Part shown: positions 17,393-25,865 of the stretch, piece by piece
Layout: every line of letters begins with the position of its first letter
Position numbering within the stretch: position 1 is the first letter of the stretch
Assembly (NCBI RefSeq): GCF_025950085.1
Contig: NZ_JAPDDS010000012.1
Coordinates: forward strand, 1 to 64,000
Direction: 5' to 3'
Length of the DNA: 64,000 nucleotides
Origin: Luteolibacter flavescens
GTDB lineage: Bacteria > Verrucomicrobiota > Verrucomicrobiia > Verrucomicrobiales > Akkermansiaceae
Program-made: the position numbers and the translations under genes
Notes under the pieces: model-generated
Database searches by the model: none
Told to the model about the DNA's origin: nothing
What the model saw: the letters and a program-made list of their open reading frames with translations, nothing else

Positions 17393-17887
17393 ATGAAACT
17401 GAACCTGATGATCCTGCTCGCCCTGCTCGGATCCCCGCTGGCATTCGCCGACGAAAAGCACGACCACGGCAAGGAGACCAAGGAAGAACACGCCGGCCAC
17501 GATCATGATCATGACCACGGCGATCATGATGACCACGACCACGATCACGGCGACGAGAAGAAGGGCCCGAATGGCGGCCATCTGGTCGAGTCGAAGTCCG
17601 GCATCATCCTTGAAGTCGTCGTGGACAAGGAGCGCAAGGCCCGCGTCACCTTCCTCGACAAGGACAAGAAAGCCGCGAAGCTGGAGGCTCAGACGATCAC
17701 CGGCACCGCAGGTGAGCGCTCCGCCCCGGTGAAGCTCGCCTTCGCCAAGGGCAAGGATGACGATGCGAACGTCCTGATCTCGGACAAGGCACTGCCGGAA
17801 GGTGCCCACGTGGCGATGATCCTCGTCATCAAGACTGCGGCTGATGCGAAGGCGGTGACGGAGCGCTTCGAGCTGCACCTTCACTGA
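17393..17887 (+). CDS. Histidine/aspartate-rich periplasmic protein
   Basis: A 164-residue protein with signal peptide MKLNLMILLALLGSPLAFA. Residues 20-58 form a dense His-Asp tract (HAGHDHDHDHGDHDDHDHDH), a strong metal-binding cluster. The rest (residues 60-164) is a beta-rich domain with GPNGGHLVESKSGIILEVVVD and ends in FELHLH. It follows the RND pump gene by 56 bp in the same direction. A role as a periplasmic metal buffer or chaperone that feeds the pump is an inference from context. Confidence 0.8.
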   Translation: MKLNLMILLALLGSPLAFADEKHDHGKETKEEHAGHDHDHDHGDHDDHDHDHGDEKKGPNGGHLVESKSGIILEVVVDKERKARVTFLDKDKKAAKLEAQTITGTAGERSAPVKLAFAKGKDDDANVLISDKALPEGAHVAMILVIKTAADAKAVTERFELHLH

Positions 17888-17958
17888 TGAAATCCGGGGC
17901 GTGGGTCGGGAATAGCTCCCTTGACCCGCGCCTCTCATTTGTGAGAAGTTGATTTCGG

Positions 17959-18348
17959 ATGCGACGGGCAATTGCAGCACTGTTGTTGATCTGCCTCGGG
18001 ATTATGATCCCGGTGGCGGCGACACCCGTGCGCCTTTGTCTGCTGGAGCATCGACTGCTCATGCCGGGCGCATCCGGGTGTGAGTCGGAGAAGTCCAAGT
18101 GCTGCCCGGATTGCGGGGAGCATCAAGAGGAGTCCTGCTGTGTGGATCTGGAGGATCTGCCGGACGCCACGGCTCCTTCATTGCCTGAGGGGCTGCCAGC
18201 CATCGCGGCGATCGACTTGCCGCCGGTGATCTTTGTTCTGCCGCCGGTGGTGCTGGTGGAAGCCTCGGTTTACGAAGCGGCGGTTCCCATCCGTGGGCCG
18301 GATTCGCCCGCGGCGTGGCGAGCCTTGTTGGAAGTCTGGAGACTGTAG
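17959..18348 (+). CDS. Cysteine-rich secreted protein
   Basis: A 129-residue protein with signal-like N-terminus (AIAALLLICLGIMIPVAA). It then has a Cys-rich block with CESEKSKCCPDCGEHQEESCCVD in two parts: C-x6-CC-x2-C and a later CC. The pattern suggests a metal-binding or disulphide-locked loop. The C-terminal half is Pro/Val-rich (LPPVIFVLPPVVLVE). No family is recognised. It lies between the RND cluster and the ABC exporter, and resembles small proteins often linked to copper and zinc efflux. Confidence 0.6.
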   Translation: MRRAIAALLLICLGIMIPVAATPVRLCLLEHRLLMPGASGCESEKSKCCPDCGEHQEESCCVDLEDLPDATAPSLPEGLPAIAAIDLPPVIFVLPPVVLVEASVYEAAVPIRGPDSPAAWRALLEVWRL

Positions 18349-18370
18349 GCGGCATCCTTGGATAGCCGCC
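18348..18370 (+). terminator. Hairpin after the Cys-rich protein gene
   Basis: GGCGGC-ATCC-tt-GGAT-a-GCCGCC forms a ten-pair stem with one bulge and is followed by TTCGG. It separates the RND cluster from the ABC exporter genes. The T-tract is weak. Confidence 0.5.
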
Positions 18371-18440
18371 TTCGGTCGTGCGTTTGCGCGGCCGGATTGC
18401 ATGCCCGTGACCGGGTAGCCCTGTCTTCAGACTTTTCCAC

Positions 18441-19811
18441 ATGAATCCTACTCTCGATACGCTCTCCCGTGCGCCCGCGGAGACATCCAGACCCGTCCGG
18501 CGGATACCGGCGTGGCTGGTTCCGCTGGGTCTCCTCGCAAGCTTCGCCTTGCTCTTCCTCGCCCTCTTCCGTGACCGGCTCTTGCCCGCGACTCCGGTCG
18601 AGACCGCGCTTGTCCTCGCCACTGCCGGCGGTGAGGAAAGCTCTTCCACTCCATCCTCCGAGCCTGGCGGCATGCTCTTCCAAGCGAGCGGATGGATCGA
18701 GCCCGACCCCTTGCCGATCAGGGCGACCGCCTTGATCGATGGTGTGGTGGATGTCGTCCACGTGCTGGAGGGCCAGTCCGTGAAGAAAGGTGAACCCCTG
18801 GCCACTCTGGTGGATGCCGACGCCCGTCTCGCGCTGGCGGCATCCGAAAGCAGGCATCGCATGTTCGTCTCCGGCCGGGCCTCCCATCTCGTAGCCATCG
18901 ATGCCGCGAGGAAGAAGCTCGAGAACCTGGAAGCCATGAGGGCGGCTGCCGTTTCCATGGAGGAGGAGGCCGACGACCGCCACGCACGCATCAAGGACCT
19001 GAAGAATGCCGTCTCCGCCGCGGAGATCGTGGCGACGCGGCTCGCGCTTGATCGTGCAAAGTCCGGATACCTCGCTGCCGAGGCGACGGCCGCGGAGGCC
19101 TCATCCGAGGTGAAGCGCCTCGAACTCGAGACGCAGACGAAGGACGACGAGATCGCCGCGGCAATGGTGGAGGTGGATCAGGCAAAGCTTGCCCTTTCCC
19201 GCACGCGCATCGTCTCGCCCGTCGATGGCCGCGTGCTCCGGCTGAATGCGGCGCCGGGCCAGAAGAAGATGCTGCTGATGGATGACCCGGACAGCTCCAC
19301 CATTGCCATCCTCTACCAGCCGGATCGCTTGCAGGTGCGGGTCGATGTCCCGCTTGCGGATGCCGCGCGGCTCAGTGTCGGTCAGGCGGCGAAGGTTCGC
19401 TGCAGTCTTCTCCCGGAGAAGGTCTTCGCCGGCGAAGTCACCCGCATCACCGGCGAGGCGGACGTCCAGCGGAACACGCTCCAGGCAAAGGTCCGCATCA
19501 TCGATCCCATCGACCAGCTCCGTCCGGAGATGCTGTGCCGTGTGGAATTTCTCGGCTCTGCCTCCACCATCCCCGGCCAGTCGGTAGGAGGGATACTGGC
19601 CATCTGGGTGCCCGAGTCCGCCGTGGTCGATGGCACCGCCTGGGTCTGTGACCCCGAGTCGAAGCGCGTGGAAAAGCGCGCGATCCAAACCTCAGCCGAG
19701 ACCCGCGAAGGACGCCTCCGCATCATCGACGGCCTGCGTCTTGGCGAGCATGTCGTCCTTTCCCCGAAGAACCTGCGCGAAGGCCAGCGCGTCAACCCGA
19801 CTCAACCATGA
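18441..19811 (+). CDS. HlyD/DevB-like membrane fusion protein of an ABC exporter
   Basis: A 456-residue adaptor anchored by one N-terminal transmembrane helix at about 24-44 (AWLVPLGLLASFALLFLALF). A lipoyl half (DVVHVLEGQSVKKGEPLATL, residues 100-120), a long alpha-hairpin coiled coil (about 125-250) and a second lipoyl half (RIVSPVDGRVLRLNAAPGQ, residues 255-273) follow. The last four bases overlap the ATPase gene (ATGA). Together with the ATPase and two FtsX-type permeases it makes a DevBCA/MacAB-type exporter. The substrate is unknown. Confidence 0.88.
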   Translation: MNPTLDTLSRAPAETSRPVRRIPAWLVPLGLLASFALLFLALFRDRLLPATPVETALVLATAGGEESSSTPSSEPGGMLFQASGWIEPDPLPIRATALIDGVVDVVHVLEGQSVKKGEPLATLVDADARLALAASESRHRMFVSGRASHLVAIDAARKKLENLEAMRAAAVSMEEEADDRHARIKDLKNAVSAAEIVATRLALDRAKSGYLAAEATAAEASSEVKRLELETQTKDDEIAAAMVEVDQAKLALSRTRIVSPVDGRVLRLNAAPGQKKMLLMDDPDSSTIAILYQPDRLQVRVDVPLADAARLSVGQAAKVRCSLLPEKVFAGEVTRITGEADVQRNTLQAKVRIIDPIDQLRPEMLCRVEFLGSASTIPGQSVGGILAIWVPESAVVDGTAWVCDPESKRVEKRAIQTSAETREGRLRIIDGLRLGEHVVLSPKNLREGQRVNPTQP

Positions 19812-20491
19812 ACGAACAACCGATGATCCAATGCCGCGGCGTTTCCAAGAGCTACCGCAAGGGGAGCACGGTGGTGACGCCGCTGGAGAAACTCGACCTC
19901 GACGTGCCCCGTGGCGAATTCCTCGCACTGATGGGGCCCTCGGGCTCAGGCAAGACCACGCTTCTGAACCTCCTTTCTGGCATCGATTCCCCGACCGAGG
20001 GATCGCTTGTCATCGCGGGCAAGGAGCTGGCGAAGCTCAATCGCCGCGAGCTGACGAAGTGGCGCGCCAATCACGTGGGATACATCTTCCAGCTCTACCA
20101 CCTCGTGCCGGTTCTCACGGCCTTTGAGAATGTCGAGCTGCCGCTGCTGCTCGCCCCGATGTCGAAGAAGGAACGCCACGGACGTGTGGAGGCCGCCCTC
20201 ACGCTGGTGGGCCTTGCCGACCGCATGCACCATGCGCCGACCGAGCTGTCCGGCGGCCAGGAGCAACGCGTCGCGATTGCCCGCGCTCTCGTTGCGGATC
20301 CCGCCTTGCTGGTGGCTGACGAACCGACGGGCGATCTGGATCGAGAATCCGCCACCCGCATTCTCGATCTGCTCCAGCAGCTCTCTCGCGAGCATGGGAA
20401 GACGATCGTGATGGTCACACATGATCCCCGTGCCGCCGAGGCTGCGGACCGGACCCTGCATTTGGAGAAAGGCCAACTGATCCTGTCATGA
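19808..20491 (+). CDS. LolD/MacB-type ABC ATPase
   Basis: A 227-residue ATPase of the macrolide/lipoprotein export subfamily. Walker A is GPSGSGKTT near residue 39, the signature [14 protein letters not shown] near residue 145 and Walker [14 protein letters not shown], followed by the H-loop VTHDPRAAE. It overlaps the adaptor gene by four bases and precedes the permease genes. It would power a mechanotransmission-type exporter rather than an ordinary importer. The permease that follows is separated by an inserted 108-bp REPIN. Confidence 0.92.
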   Translation: MNEQPMIQCRGVSKSYRKGSTVVTPLEKLDLDVPRGEFLALMGPSGSGKTTLLNLLSGIDSPTEGSLVIAGKELAKLNRRELTKWRANHVGYIFQLYHLVPVLTAFENVELPLLLAPMSKKERHGRVEAALTLVGLADRMHHAPTELSGGQEQRVAIARALVADPALLVADEPTGDLDRESATRILDLLQQLSREHGKTIVMVTHDPRAAEAADRTLHLEKGQLILS

Positions 20492-20515
20492 ATGCTTGTC
20501 CGATATGCAAGTCAT

Positions 20516-20623
20516 GTAGCGGAACGACTTCGTCGTTCCGGCTGGGTGTGGGCCGCATTATCTTTGCGGGTGGCGATGTCCGGCGGAGCGCGATCAGCCG
20601 GAAGGGCACAGCCCTTCCGCTAC
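20516..20623. repeat. GTAG-type REPIN between ATPase and permease genes
   Basis: Two 29-base REP units face each other. Both start with GTAGCGGAA and end with TTCCGGCTG when read outward to inward. Between these, the left unit has CGACTTCGTCG and the right (reverse strand) GGGCTGTGCCC: different sequences, each self-complementary. Head-to-head REPs with a GTAG tetranucleotide are the kind mobilised by RAYT transposases in other bacteria. No RAYT gene is in this window. The insert interrupts an otherwise tightly packed exporter operon. Confidence 0.8.
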
Positions 20624-20639
20624 GAAAGGAGAGTAGGCC

Positions 20640-21788
20640 ATGAATGCTCTCCTCAATCTACTACGGCTCTCGTGGACGCAGCTCTCGCGGCATCGGGTGC
20701 GCTCGTTGCTGACCGTGCTCGGGGTCGCGTCGGGCATGTTTCTCTACACCGCGGTGGAGACCTTGCAGCGTTCCCTGGCCAAGGCCACCGAGCAGAGCGC
20801 GGCGGACACGACGCTCGTCGTGTACCGGCAGAATCGCTTCTGCCCCTCCGCCAGCCGCCTGCCGGAACACTACGCCGATGAGATCCTCCGCATCGATGGC
20901 GTGCGTGATGTCATCCCGGTGCAGATCGTGGTGAACAACTGCGGGGCTTCGCTCGATGTGATCACCTTCCGCGGCGTGCCGGATGATCAGCTCGCGAAAT
21001 TTGCGCCGGAGATCCAGGTGATCGCCGGCAGCATGGAGGAATGGCAAAAGCGTGGTGATGGCGCGCTGGTCGGCGAGGTCTTCGCCCAGCGGCGCGGCTT
21101 GAAGCCGGGCGATCGCTTCGACGGCGCAGGCGTGACCGTCACCGTCGCGGGTATCCTCCGGTCACCATTCCCGCAGGACAACAACGTCGCCTATGTGAAG
21201 CTGCCCTTTCTCCAGCGCGCGTCAAAGGCGGGCCTCGGCGTGGTCACGCAGTTCAATGTGCGTGTGAATTCGGGGGATGATCTGAAGCCGGTCGCGAGAG
21301 CCATCGACGAGCGCTTTCACTCGGATGCCCAGCCGACCGACACGCGGCCGGAGAAAGCCTTCTTTGCTGAGACCGCCGCCGAGTTGATCGAGCTGATCGG
21401 CTTCACGCGATGGCTCGGCATCGGTGCTGTATTGGCCGTGACCGCCCTCGTTGCGAATGCACTGCTGCTCGTGGTCCGCGGACGCGTGAAGGAGAATGCG
21501 GTGCTGCGCACGCTCGGCTATCCAGGCCGCGCCATCGGCTGCCTGGTCATCGGTGAGGGTGGCATGCTAGGGCTGGCAGGTGGCATTGCAGGCGTCGGCT
21601 TGTCCGCCGCCTTCCTCCGCTGGCAGAGCTTCACCATGGGGAATGAGGGGCAGACCCTCGCGATCCAGCCGGATGCCTCGGTCATCGTCACCGGCATCCT
21701 CGCGGCGCTGCTGTTAGGCATCCTCGCCTCGTTGTGGCCCGCCTGGCAGGCCGTGATGCAACCCATCGTCAAGAACCTCCGCGGATAA
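20640..21788 (+). CDS. FtsX/MacB-type ABC permease (first)
   Basis: A 382-residue permease with one N-terminal membrane helix (about 19-38), a large periplasmic MacB-PCD domain and three C-terminal helices (about 255-275, 300-325, 345-365). The GRVKENAVLRTLGYPGRAIGCLVIGEG segment near the second helix is the usual coupling region contacting the ATPase. It follows the REPIN by 16 bp. A second permease gene follows at once; the two are related but different, so the exporter may be a heterodimer. Confidence 0.88.
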   Translation: MNALLNLLRLSWTQLSRHRVRSLLTVLGVASGMFLYTAVETLQRSLAKATEQSAADTTLVVYRQNRFCPSASRLPEHYADEILRIDGVRDVIPVQIVVNNCGASLDVITFRGVPDDQLAKFAPEIQVIAGSMEEWQKRGDGALVGEVFAQRRGLKPGDRFDGAGVTVTVAGILRSPFPQDNNVAYVKLPFLQRASKAGLGVVTQFNVRVNSGDDLKPVARAIDERFHSDAQPTDTRPEKAFFAETAAELIELIGFTRWLGIGAVLAVTALVANALLLVVRGRVKENAVLRTLGYPGRAIGCLVIGEGGMLGLAGGIAGVGLSAAFLRWQSFTMGNEGQTLAIQPDASVIVTGILAALLLGILASLWPAWQAVMQPIVKNLRG

Positions 21789-21790
21789 TC

Positions 21791-22942
21791 ATGCTCCCAT
21801 TCTCATACGCGGTGAGGAATCTCACCCGCTCGAAAAGCAGGCTGCTCCAGACCATCGGCGGCAGTGCCCTTGTGGTGCTGCTGGTGATGGCCGCAGTGGC
21901 GATCAACCAAGGGATGAAGCGAGTGCTCTCCGCATCCGGTTCGCCGAACAATGTCGTCCTCGTCGGGGCGGGATCCGAGGAAAGCATCCAGCGCAGCGAG
22001 GTGGCGGAGAGTGCCGCCGGGATTGCGGAGGCGGCCGTCCCCGGCATCGGTGAAGAGCTCGGGGTGCGAGCCGTCTCCAGCGAGATCCACTACATGAATT
22101 ATGTCGATCTCGGTGGCGGCCAGCGGGCGCAGGCAATGTTCCGCGGAGTCACTCCACAGGCGCTTCGCGTCCATCCGGAGGTCCGCGTCATCGCGGGGAG
22201 CTTTCCTTCCGCAGGGCAGATCATGATCGGTCGGCTGGCCTGGCGAAAGCTCGGTGTGCCGGAGGCTGCCCTGCAGCCGGGAAAGCACGTCACACTCGAT
22301 GGCCAGGACCTCGTGATCTCCGGGATCTTCGCCGCTCCCGGCACGGTGCTGGAGTCGGAGCTATGGGCCACCCTCGGGGACATCCGCGTGCTGTCGAAGC
22401 GCGAGACGGTATCCTGTGTCGTCCTCCGCCTCGATGATCCCGCGGGATTCGCCGATGCCGATCTCTTCGCAAAACAGCGGCTCGATCTCGAACTCAGCGC
22501 GATCCGCGAGAGCGACTACTATGCACGCCTTAGTTCGTTCTTCAAGCCGCTGCGGGCGATGACCTGGATCACCGCAGGCCTGATCGCTGCGGGAGCCTTG
22601 TTCGGCGGGGTGAATACGCTTTACGCGGCATTTGCCTCGCGGGTGCGAGAGATGGCCACGCTGCAGGCAATCGGCTATGGCCGCGGCGCGCTGCTCGCCA
22701 GTCTGGTCCAGGAAAGCACGCTGGCTTGTCTCACCGGCACCTTGCTCGCGTCGCTCGCCGCGGTGCTGCTGCTGGATGGACGCACCGTGCCATTCTCCAT
22801 CGGTGCCTTCACGCTCGAGATCGGGCCGGGCGTTGCGATCACCGGCGTGGTGACCGGGCTGCTCCTCGGCCTGCTGGGTGCCTTGCCCCCGGCAATCCGC
22901 TGCCTGAAACCATCTCTTCCCTTCGCCCTCCGGTCCTCCTGA
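21791..22942 (+). CDS. FtsX/MacB-type ABC permease (second)
   Basis: A 383-residue permease with the same four-helix plan as its neighbour: N-terminal helix, periplasmic domain of about 220 residues and three C-terminal helices, with SRVREMATLQAIGYGRGALLASL as the coupling segment. It starts two bases after the preceding stop. The ATG at 21791 was chosen because the MLPFSYAVRNLTRSKSR start is typical for FtsX family members (cytoplasmic helix before the first membrane span). Confidence 0.88.
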   Translation: MLPFSYAVRNLTRSKSRLLQTIGGSALVVLLVMAAVAINQGMKRVLSASGSPNNVVLVGAGSEESIQRSEVAESAAGIAEAAVPGIGEELGVRAVSSEIHYMNYVDLGGGQRAQAMFRGVTPQALRVHPEVRVIAGSFPSAGQIMIGRLAWRKLGVPEAALQPGKHVTLDGQDLVISGIFAAPGTVLESELWATLGDIRVLSKRETVSCVVLRLDDPAGFADADLFAKQRLDLELSAIRESDYYARLSSFFKPLRAMTWITAGLIAAGALFGGVNTLYAAFASRVREMATLQAIGYGRGALLASLVQESTLACLTGTLLASLAAVLLLDGRTVPFSIGAFTLEIGPGVAITGVVTGLLLGLLGALPPAIRCLKPSLPFALRSS

Positions 22943-22972
22943 ATCTCTAAACCACTACCAACAAACTCCATC

Positions 22973-23503
22973 ATGAAAACAAAACTGATCCTTGCCGCCG
23001 CCGTCAGCCTGCTCGCCTCCTGTCAGGAGAAGTCCGCACCCGCTGCGGAGCAAAAGACTCCAGCGGCACCGAGCGCGGAATTGTCGAAGGTCTTCGCCAC
23101 TGTCCCCACGGGTGAGGCGAAGGCCATCCATCTCGTCCGCACCACCGTGCAGCCCGGTGATGAGATCACCCTGACCGGGCGCATCATGGGCAAGTCGAAA
23201 CCTTTCGTCGAAGGCCGCGCCGCTTTCGTGCTGGGCGATGCGGAAGTGCTCACACCATGCAGTGAGAAGCCGGGCGACAACTGCGAGACGCCGTGGGACA
23301 CCTGCTGCAACTCCGCCGAGGAAAAGAAGGCCGGCATCGCCACCATCCAAATCACCGGAGCCGATGGCAAGGTGCTGGCGGAAGGCGTCGAAGGAGTCGG
23401 CGGACTGGCCAATCTCGCCACCGTGACGGTCTCGGGCGAGGTCGCCCCGGGATCATCCGCGGATGCCCTGATCGTGAATGCGACCGCGCTGCAGGTGAAG
23501 TGA
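22973..23503 (+). CDS. Cys-rich lipoprotein at the end of the exporter operon
   Basis: A 176-residue probable lipoprotein: signal peptide ending in LLASC, a good lipobox with C17 as the lipidated residue. An Ala/Pro/Lys linker follows, then a beta-rich domain. It carries TPCSEKPGDNCETPWDTCCNS, four Cys in C-x7-C-x6-CC spacing, a plausible metal-binding loop. It lies 30 bp after the second permease. I suspect a periplasmic substrate-binding or metal-sensing role in the neighbouring exporter, but no family is recognised. Confidence 0.7.
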   Translation: MKTKLILAAAVSLLASCQEKSAPAAEQKTPAAPSAELSKVFATVPTGEAKAIHLVRTTVQPGDEITLTGRIMGKSKPFVEGRAAFVLGDAEVLTPCSEKPGDNCETPWDTCCNSAEEKKAGIATIQITGADGKVLAEGVEGVGGLANLATVTVSGEVAPGSSADALIVNATALQVK

Positions 23504-23614
23504 GGTGATGCGAAGTATGGGCGTGCGTGTGACGCTATCGCCACCGATCTTTCCGGGTATCCCGGGGTGCCTCCTTTGACATGGCTGGCTCCCCGGGCAG
23601 CCCGGGCTTTGGCG

Positions 23615-24922
23615 ATGACTTCACCTCCTCCCGTTCCCACGTTTCGAGAAGCGTTGCGCTTCTGGATCAAGCTCGGCTGGATCAGCTTTGGCGGTCCGGC
23701 GGGGCAGTTCGCGATCATGCACCGGGAACTGGTGGAGAAGCGCCGCTGGCTGAGCGAAGAACACTTCCTGCACGCGCTGAATTTCTGCATGCTGCTGCCC
23801 GGGCCGGAAGCCCAGCAGCTCGCGACCTATCTCGGTTGGCGCCTGCACGGTGCCCGGGGTGGCATCGCGGCAGGTGCCTTGTTCGTGATTCCCTCGGTCC
23901 TCATCCTGTTTTTCCTGAGCTGGCTCTACATGGCCGGGGGTGAGGTGACGTGGATCCAGGGGATCTTCTACGGACTGATGCCGGCGGTCATCGCGATCGT
24001 CGCATCGGCGGTGAAGCGCATCGGCTCGAAGGCGCTGAAGACACCGGCGCTGTGGGTGCTGGCACTTCTCGCCTTCGTTGCGATCTTCTTTTTCAAGGTG
24101 AACTTCGTCGTGATCCTGACTGTCACAGCATTGGTCGGATGGATCGGCGCAAGATTCTGCCCGTCGCAATTCCCGGCGGGGAAGGGGTATGGGAAAGCGG
24201 ATGCGGGAAGAGCATCCTTTGTGCAGCTCCCGCCATCGCCTCGCGCGACCTTGCGGCGGAGCCTTACCGTGACTGGCATTTGTCTCGCGCTGTGGTGGCT
24301 GCCGGTCGTTGCTTGCGGGCTGCTGTCAGGCTGGCATGGCGTCCATTTCCAACAGGGGCTCTTCTTCAGCAAGACGGCGATGGTCACGATCGGCGGGGCG
24401 TATGCGGTGCTGCCGTATGTGAACCAGATGGCAGTGGAGCATTACCACTGGCTGGATGCCGGGCAGATGATGGCGGGCCTAGGTCTAGCGGAGACGACGC
24501 CCGGGCCGCTGATCATGGTGCTGCAATTCGTGGGCTTTGTGGCCGCGTGGCAGAATCCCGGCGACATGTCGCCTTTGCTAGCAGCGACGTTGGGAGCGGG
24601 AATCACCACGTGGGTGACGTTCTTGCCGTGCTTCCTGTTCGTCTTCCTCGGCGCGCCTCATGTGGAGAGGCTGCATGAGCGACCACGGCTCGCATCGGTG
24701 CTCACGGCGATCACCGCTGCCGTCGTGGGAGTCATCCTCAATCTCGCGATCTGGTTTGCCATGCACGCGCTCTTTCCCGAGGGCAGGGGCTTCGATGCGA
24801 TCGTCGCCGTGATGGCCATCGCCGCGTGGATCGCGATGGAGAGATTCAAGGTGGGCATCCTCCCCGTGCTTGCGACGTGCGCGGCGCTGGGGGTATTGGT
24901 CTCGATGCTCGGTGGCGTGTAG
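23615..24922 (+). CDS. chrA: Chromate transporter, ChrA family
   Basis: A 435-residue membrane protein with two CHR domains. The first is at residues 10-190 with GWISFGGPAGQFAIMHRELVEKRRWLSEEHF, the second from about 225 with FFSKTAMVTIGGAYAVLPYV. Each has about five or six membrane helices. ChrA exports chromate, and this two-domain long form is typical. The ATG at 23615 was chosen to start at MTSPPPVPTFREALRFW. It is the last gene of the island and ends before a shared terminator. Confidence 0.92.
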   Translation: MTSPPPVPTFREALRFWIKLGWISFGGPAGQFAIMHRELVEKRRWLSEEHFLHALNFCMLLPGPEAQQLATYLGWRLHGARGGIAAGALFVIPSVLILFFLSWLYMAGGEVTWIQGIFYGLMPAVIAIVASAVKRIGSKALKTPALWVLALLAFVAIFFFKVNFVVILTVTALVGWIGARFCPSQFPAGKGYGKADAGRASFVQLPPSPRATLRRSLTVTGICLALWWLPVVACGLLSGWHGVHFQQGLFFSKTAMVTIGGAYAVLPYVNQMAVEHYHWLDAGQMMAGLGLAETTPGPLIMVLQFVGFVAAWQNPGDMSPLLAATLGAGITTWVTFLPCFLFVFLGAPHVERLHERPRLASVLTAITAAVVGVILNLAIWFAMHALFPEGRGFDAIVAVMAIAAWIAMERFKVGILPVLATCAALGVLVSMLGGV

Positions 24923-24947
24923 GGAAGCGCTCTAACTCCGCTCCACG

Positions 24948-24978
24948 AAAAAGGCCGGGCATTGCTGCCCGGCCTTTT
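24948..24978. terminator. Bidirectional terminator between chrA and ssb
   Basis: AAAAAGGCCGGGC pairs with GCCCGGCCTTTT around the loop attgct. A T-tract is present on both strands, so it ends chrA on the plus strand and the rplY-ssb operon on the minus strand. Confidence 0.9.
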
Positions 24979-24982
24979 CGGT

Positions 24983-25483
24983 TCAGAAGGGAATGTCGTC
25001 TTCCTCGTCGTGGTAGTCGCCGGAGCTTGCCGGCGAGGCACCTTGCGGTGCGGAAGATTGGCGCGGCTGCTGGGAATACCCGCCGCCACCGCCACCGTCT
25101 CCATTGCCGGGACGCGAGCCGCCACCACCACCGCCGCCTGCACCTTGCTTGCCGTCAGGCAGGAATTGCAGGACTTCGGCGACGACCTTGAGCTTGCTGC
25201 GCTTCTGGCCGGACTGCTTGTCCTCCCAGGTGTCCATCTGCAAGCGGCCTTCGACGAAAACGCCGCGGCCCTTGGTCAGGTACTTCTGCGCATTCTCCGC
25301 ATTCGTACCCCAGACGGTGATGTCCACGAAGGTGGTTTCATCGGACCAGTTGCCATTGCCATCCGCGACACGCCGGTTCACGGCAAGACCAAGGTCGCCG
25401 ACAGCGGTTCCCTTGGGAGTGTAGCGGACTTCGGGATCACGGGTGAGATTCCCGATCAACATCACTTTGTTGAGATTGGCCAT
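24983..25483 (-). CDS. ssb: Single-stranded DNA-binding protein
   Basis: A 166-residue SSB. The N-terminal OB fold is at residues 1-110 (MANLNKVMLIGNLTRDPEVRYTPKG). A glycine-rich linker follows (GGGGGGGSRPGNG), and the acidic tip DEEDDIPF recruits replication and repair partners. The start is placed by the standard N-terminus. It is the last gene of rplY-pth-rpsF-ssb; rpsF lies 79 bp upstream. The classic rpsF-ssb pairing is kept, but rpsR is not found next to it. Confidence 0.97.
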   Translation of the reverse strand: MANLNKVMLIGNLTRDPEVRYTPKGTAVGDLGLAVNRRVADGNGNWSDETTFVDITVWGTNAENAQKYLTKGRGVFVEGRLQMDTWEDKQSGQKRSKLKVVAEVLQFLPDGKQGAGGGGGGGSRPGNGDGGGGGGYSQQPRQSSAPQGASPASSGDYHDEEDDIPF

Positions 25484-25562
25484 GGCAGGGTAGGGGCAGG
25501 CTAGTTATGGCAAGGAAAGGGAAGAAAGATGAGGTGTTCCAGTGAACATCTCAAGCGAAATC

Positions 25563-25850
25563 TCAGGCAACGCGCTGGAAGTGCTGCAGGTGAACGTTTC
25601 CGTTCAGCTTCAGCTTCTCCTGGATGCGGGTGATGGTCTCAGGCTCGGCCTTGAAGGAGTAGCTCACGTAGTGGCCGCTTTCCAGATGGCGGGAGGCGTA
25701 GGCGAACTTGCGGCGGCCGAGCTGGCGGACGTCGGCGACGTTCGCGCCTTCGGATTCGATTTCCTTGCTGACGGTGGCGACGAGGTCATCGATGGTGCCT
25801 TCGATCGACTTGGTGTTCAGGATGACGAGTCCTTCGTACTTGCGGCTCAT
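25563..25850 (-). CDS. rpsF: 30S ribosomal protein S6
   Basis: A 95-residue ribosomal protein S6. The start MSRKYEGLVILNTK and the middle RRKFAYASRHLESGHYVSYSF match S6, which binds 16S rRNA together with S18 in the small subunit. It lies 15 bp after pth and upstream of ssb. No extended acidic C-terminus is present, so this is the short form. No rpsR follows, unlike in most bacteria. Confidence 0.95.
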   Translation of the reverse strand: MSRKYEGLVILNTKSIEGTIDDLVATVSKEIESEGANVADVRQLGRRKFAYASRHLESGHYVSYSFKAEPETITRIQEKLKLNGNVHLQHFQRVA

Positions 25851-25865
25851 GTGGGGTCGTTTTGG

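Noticed and set aside
17505-17560. A short tandem-like run of GATCATGA/GACCACGA words
   Set aside because: It is in frame and encodes a His-Asp metal-binding tract, so it is explained by protein function and not by a DNA repeat.
25104-25150. Repetitive CCGCCACCA words
   Set aside because: They encode the glycine-rich linker of SSB on the other strand.
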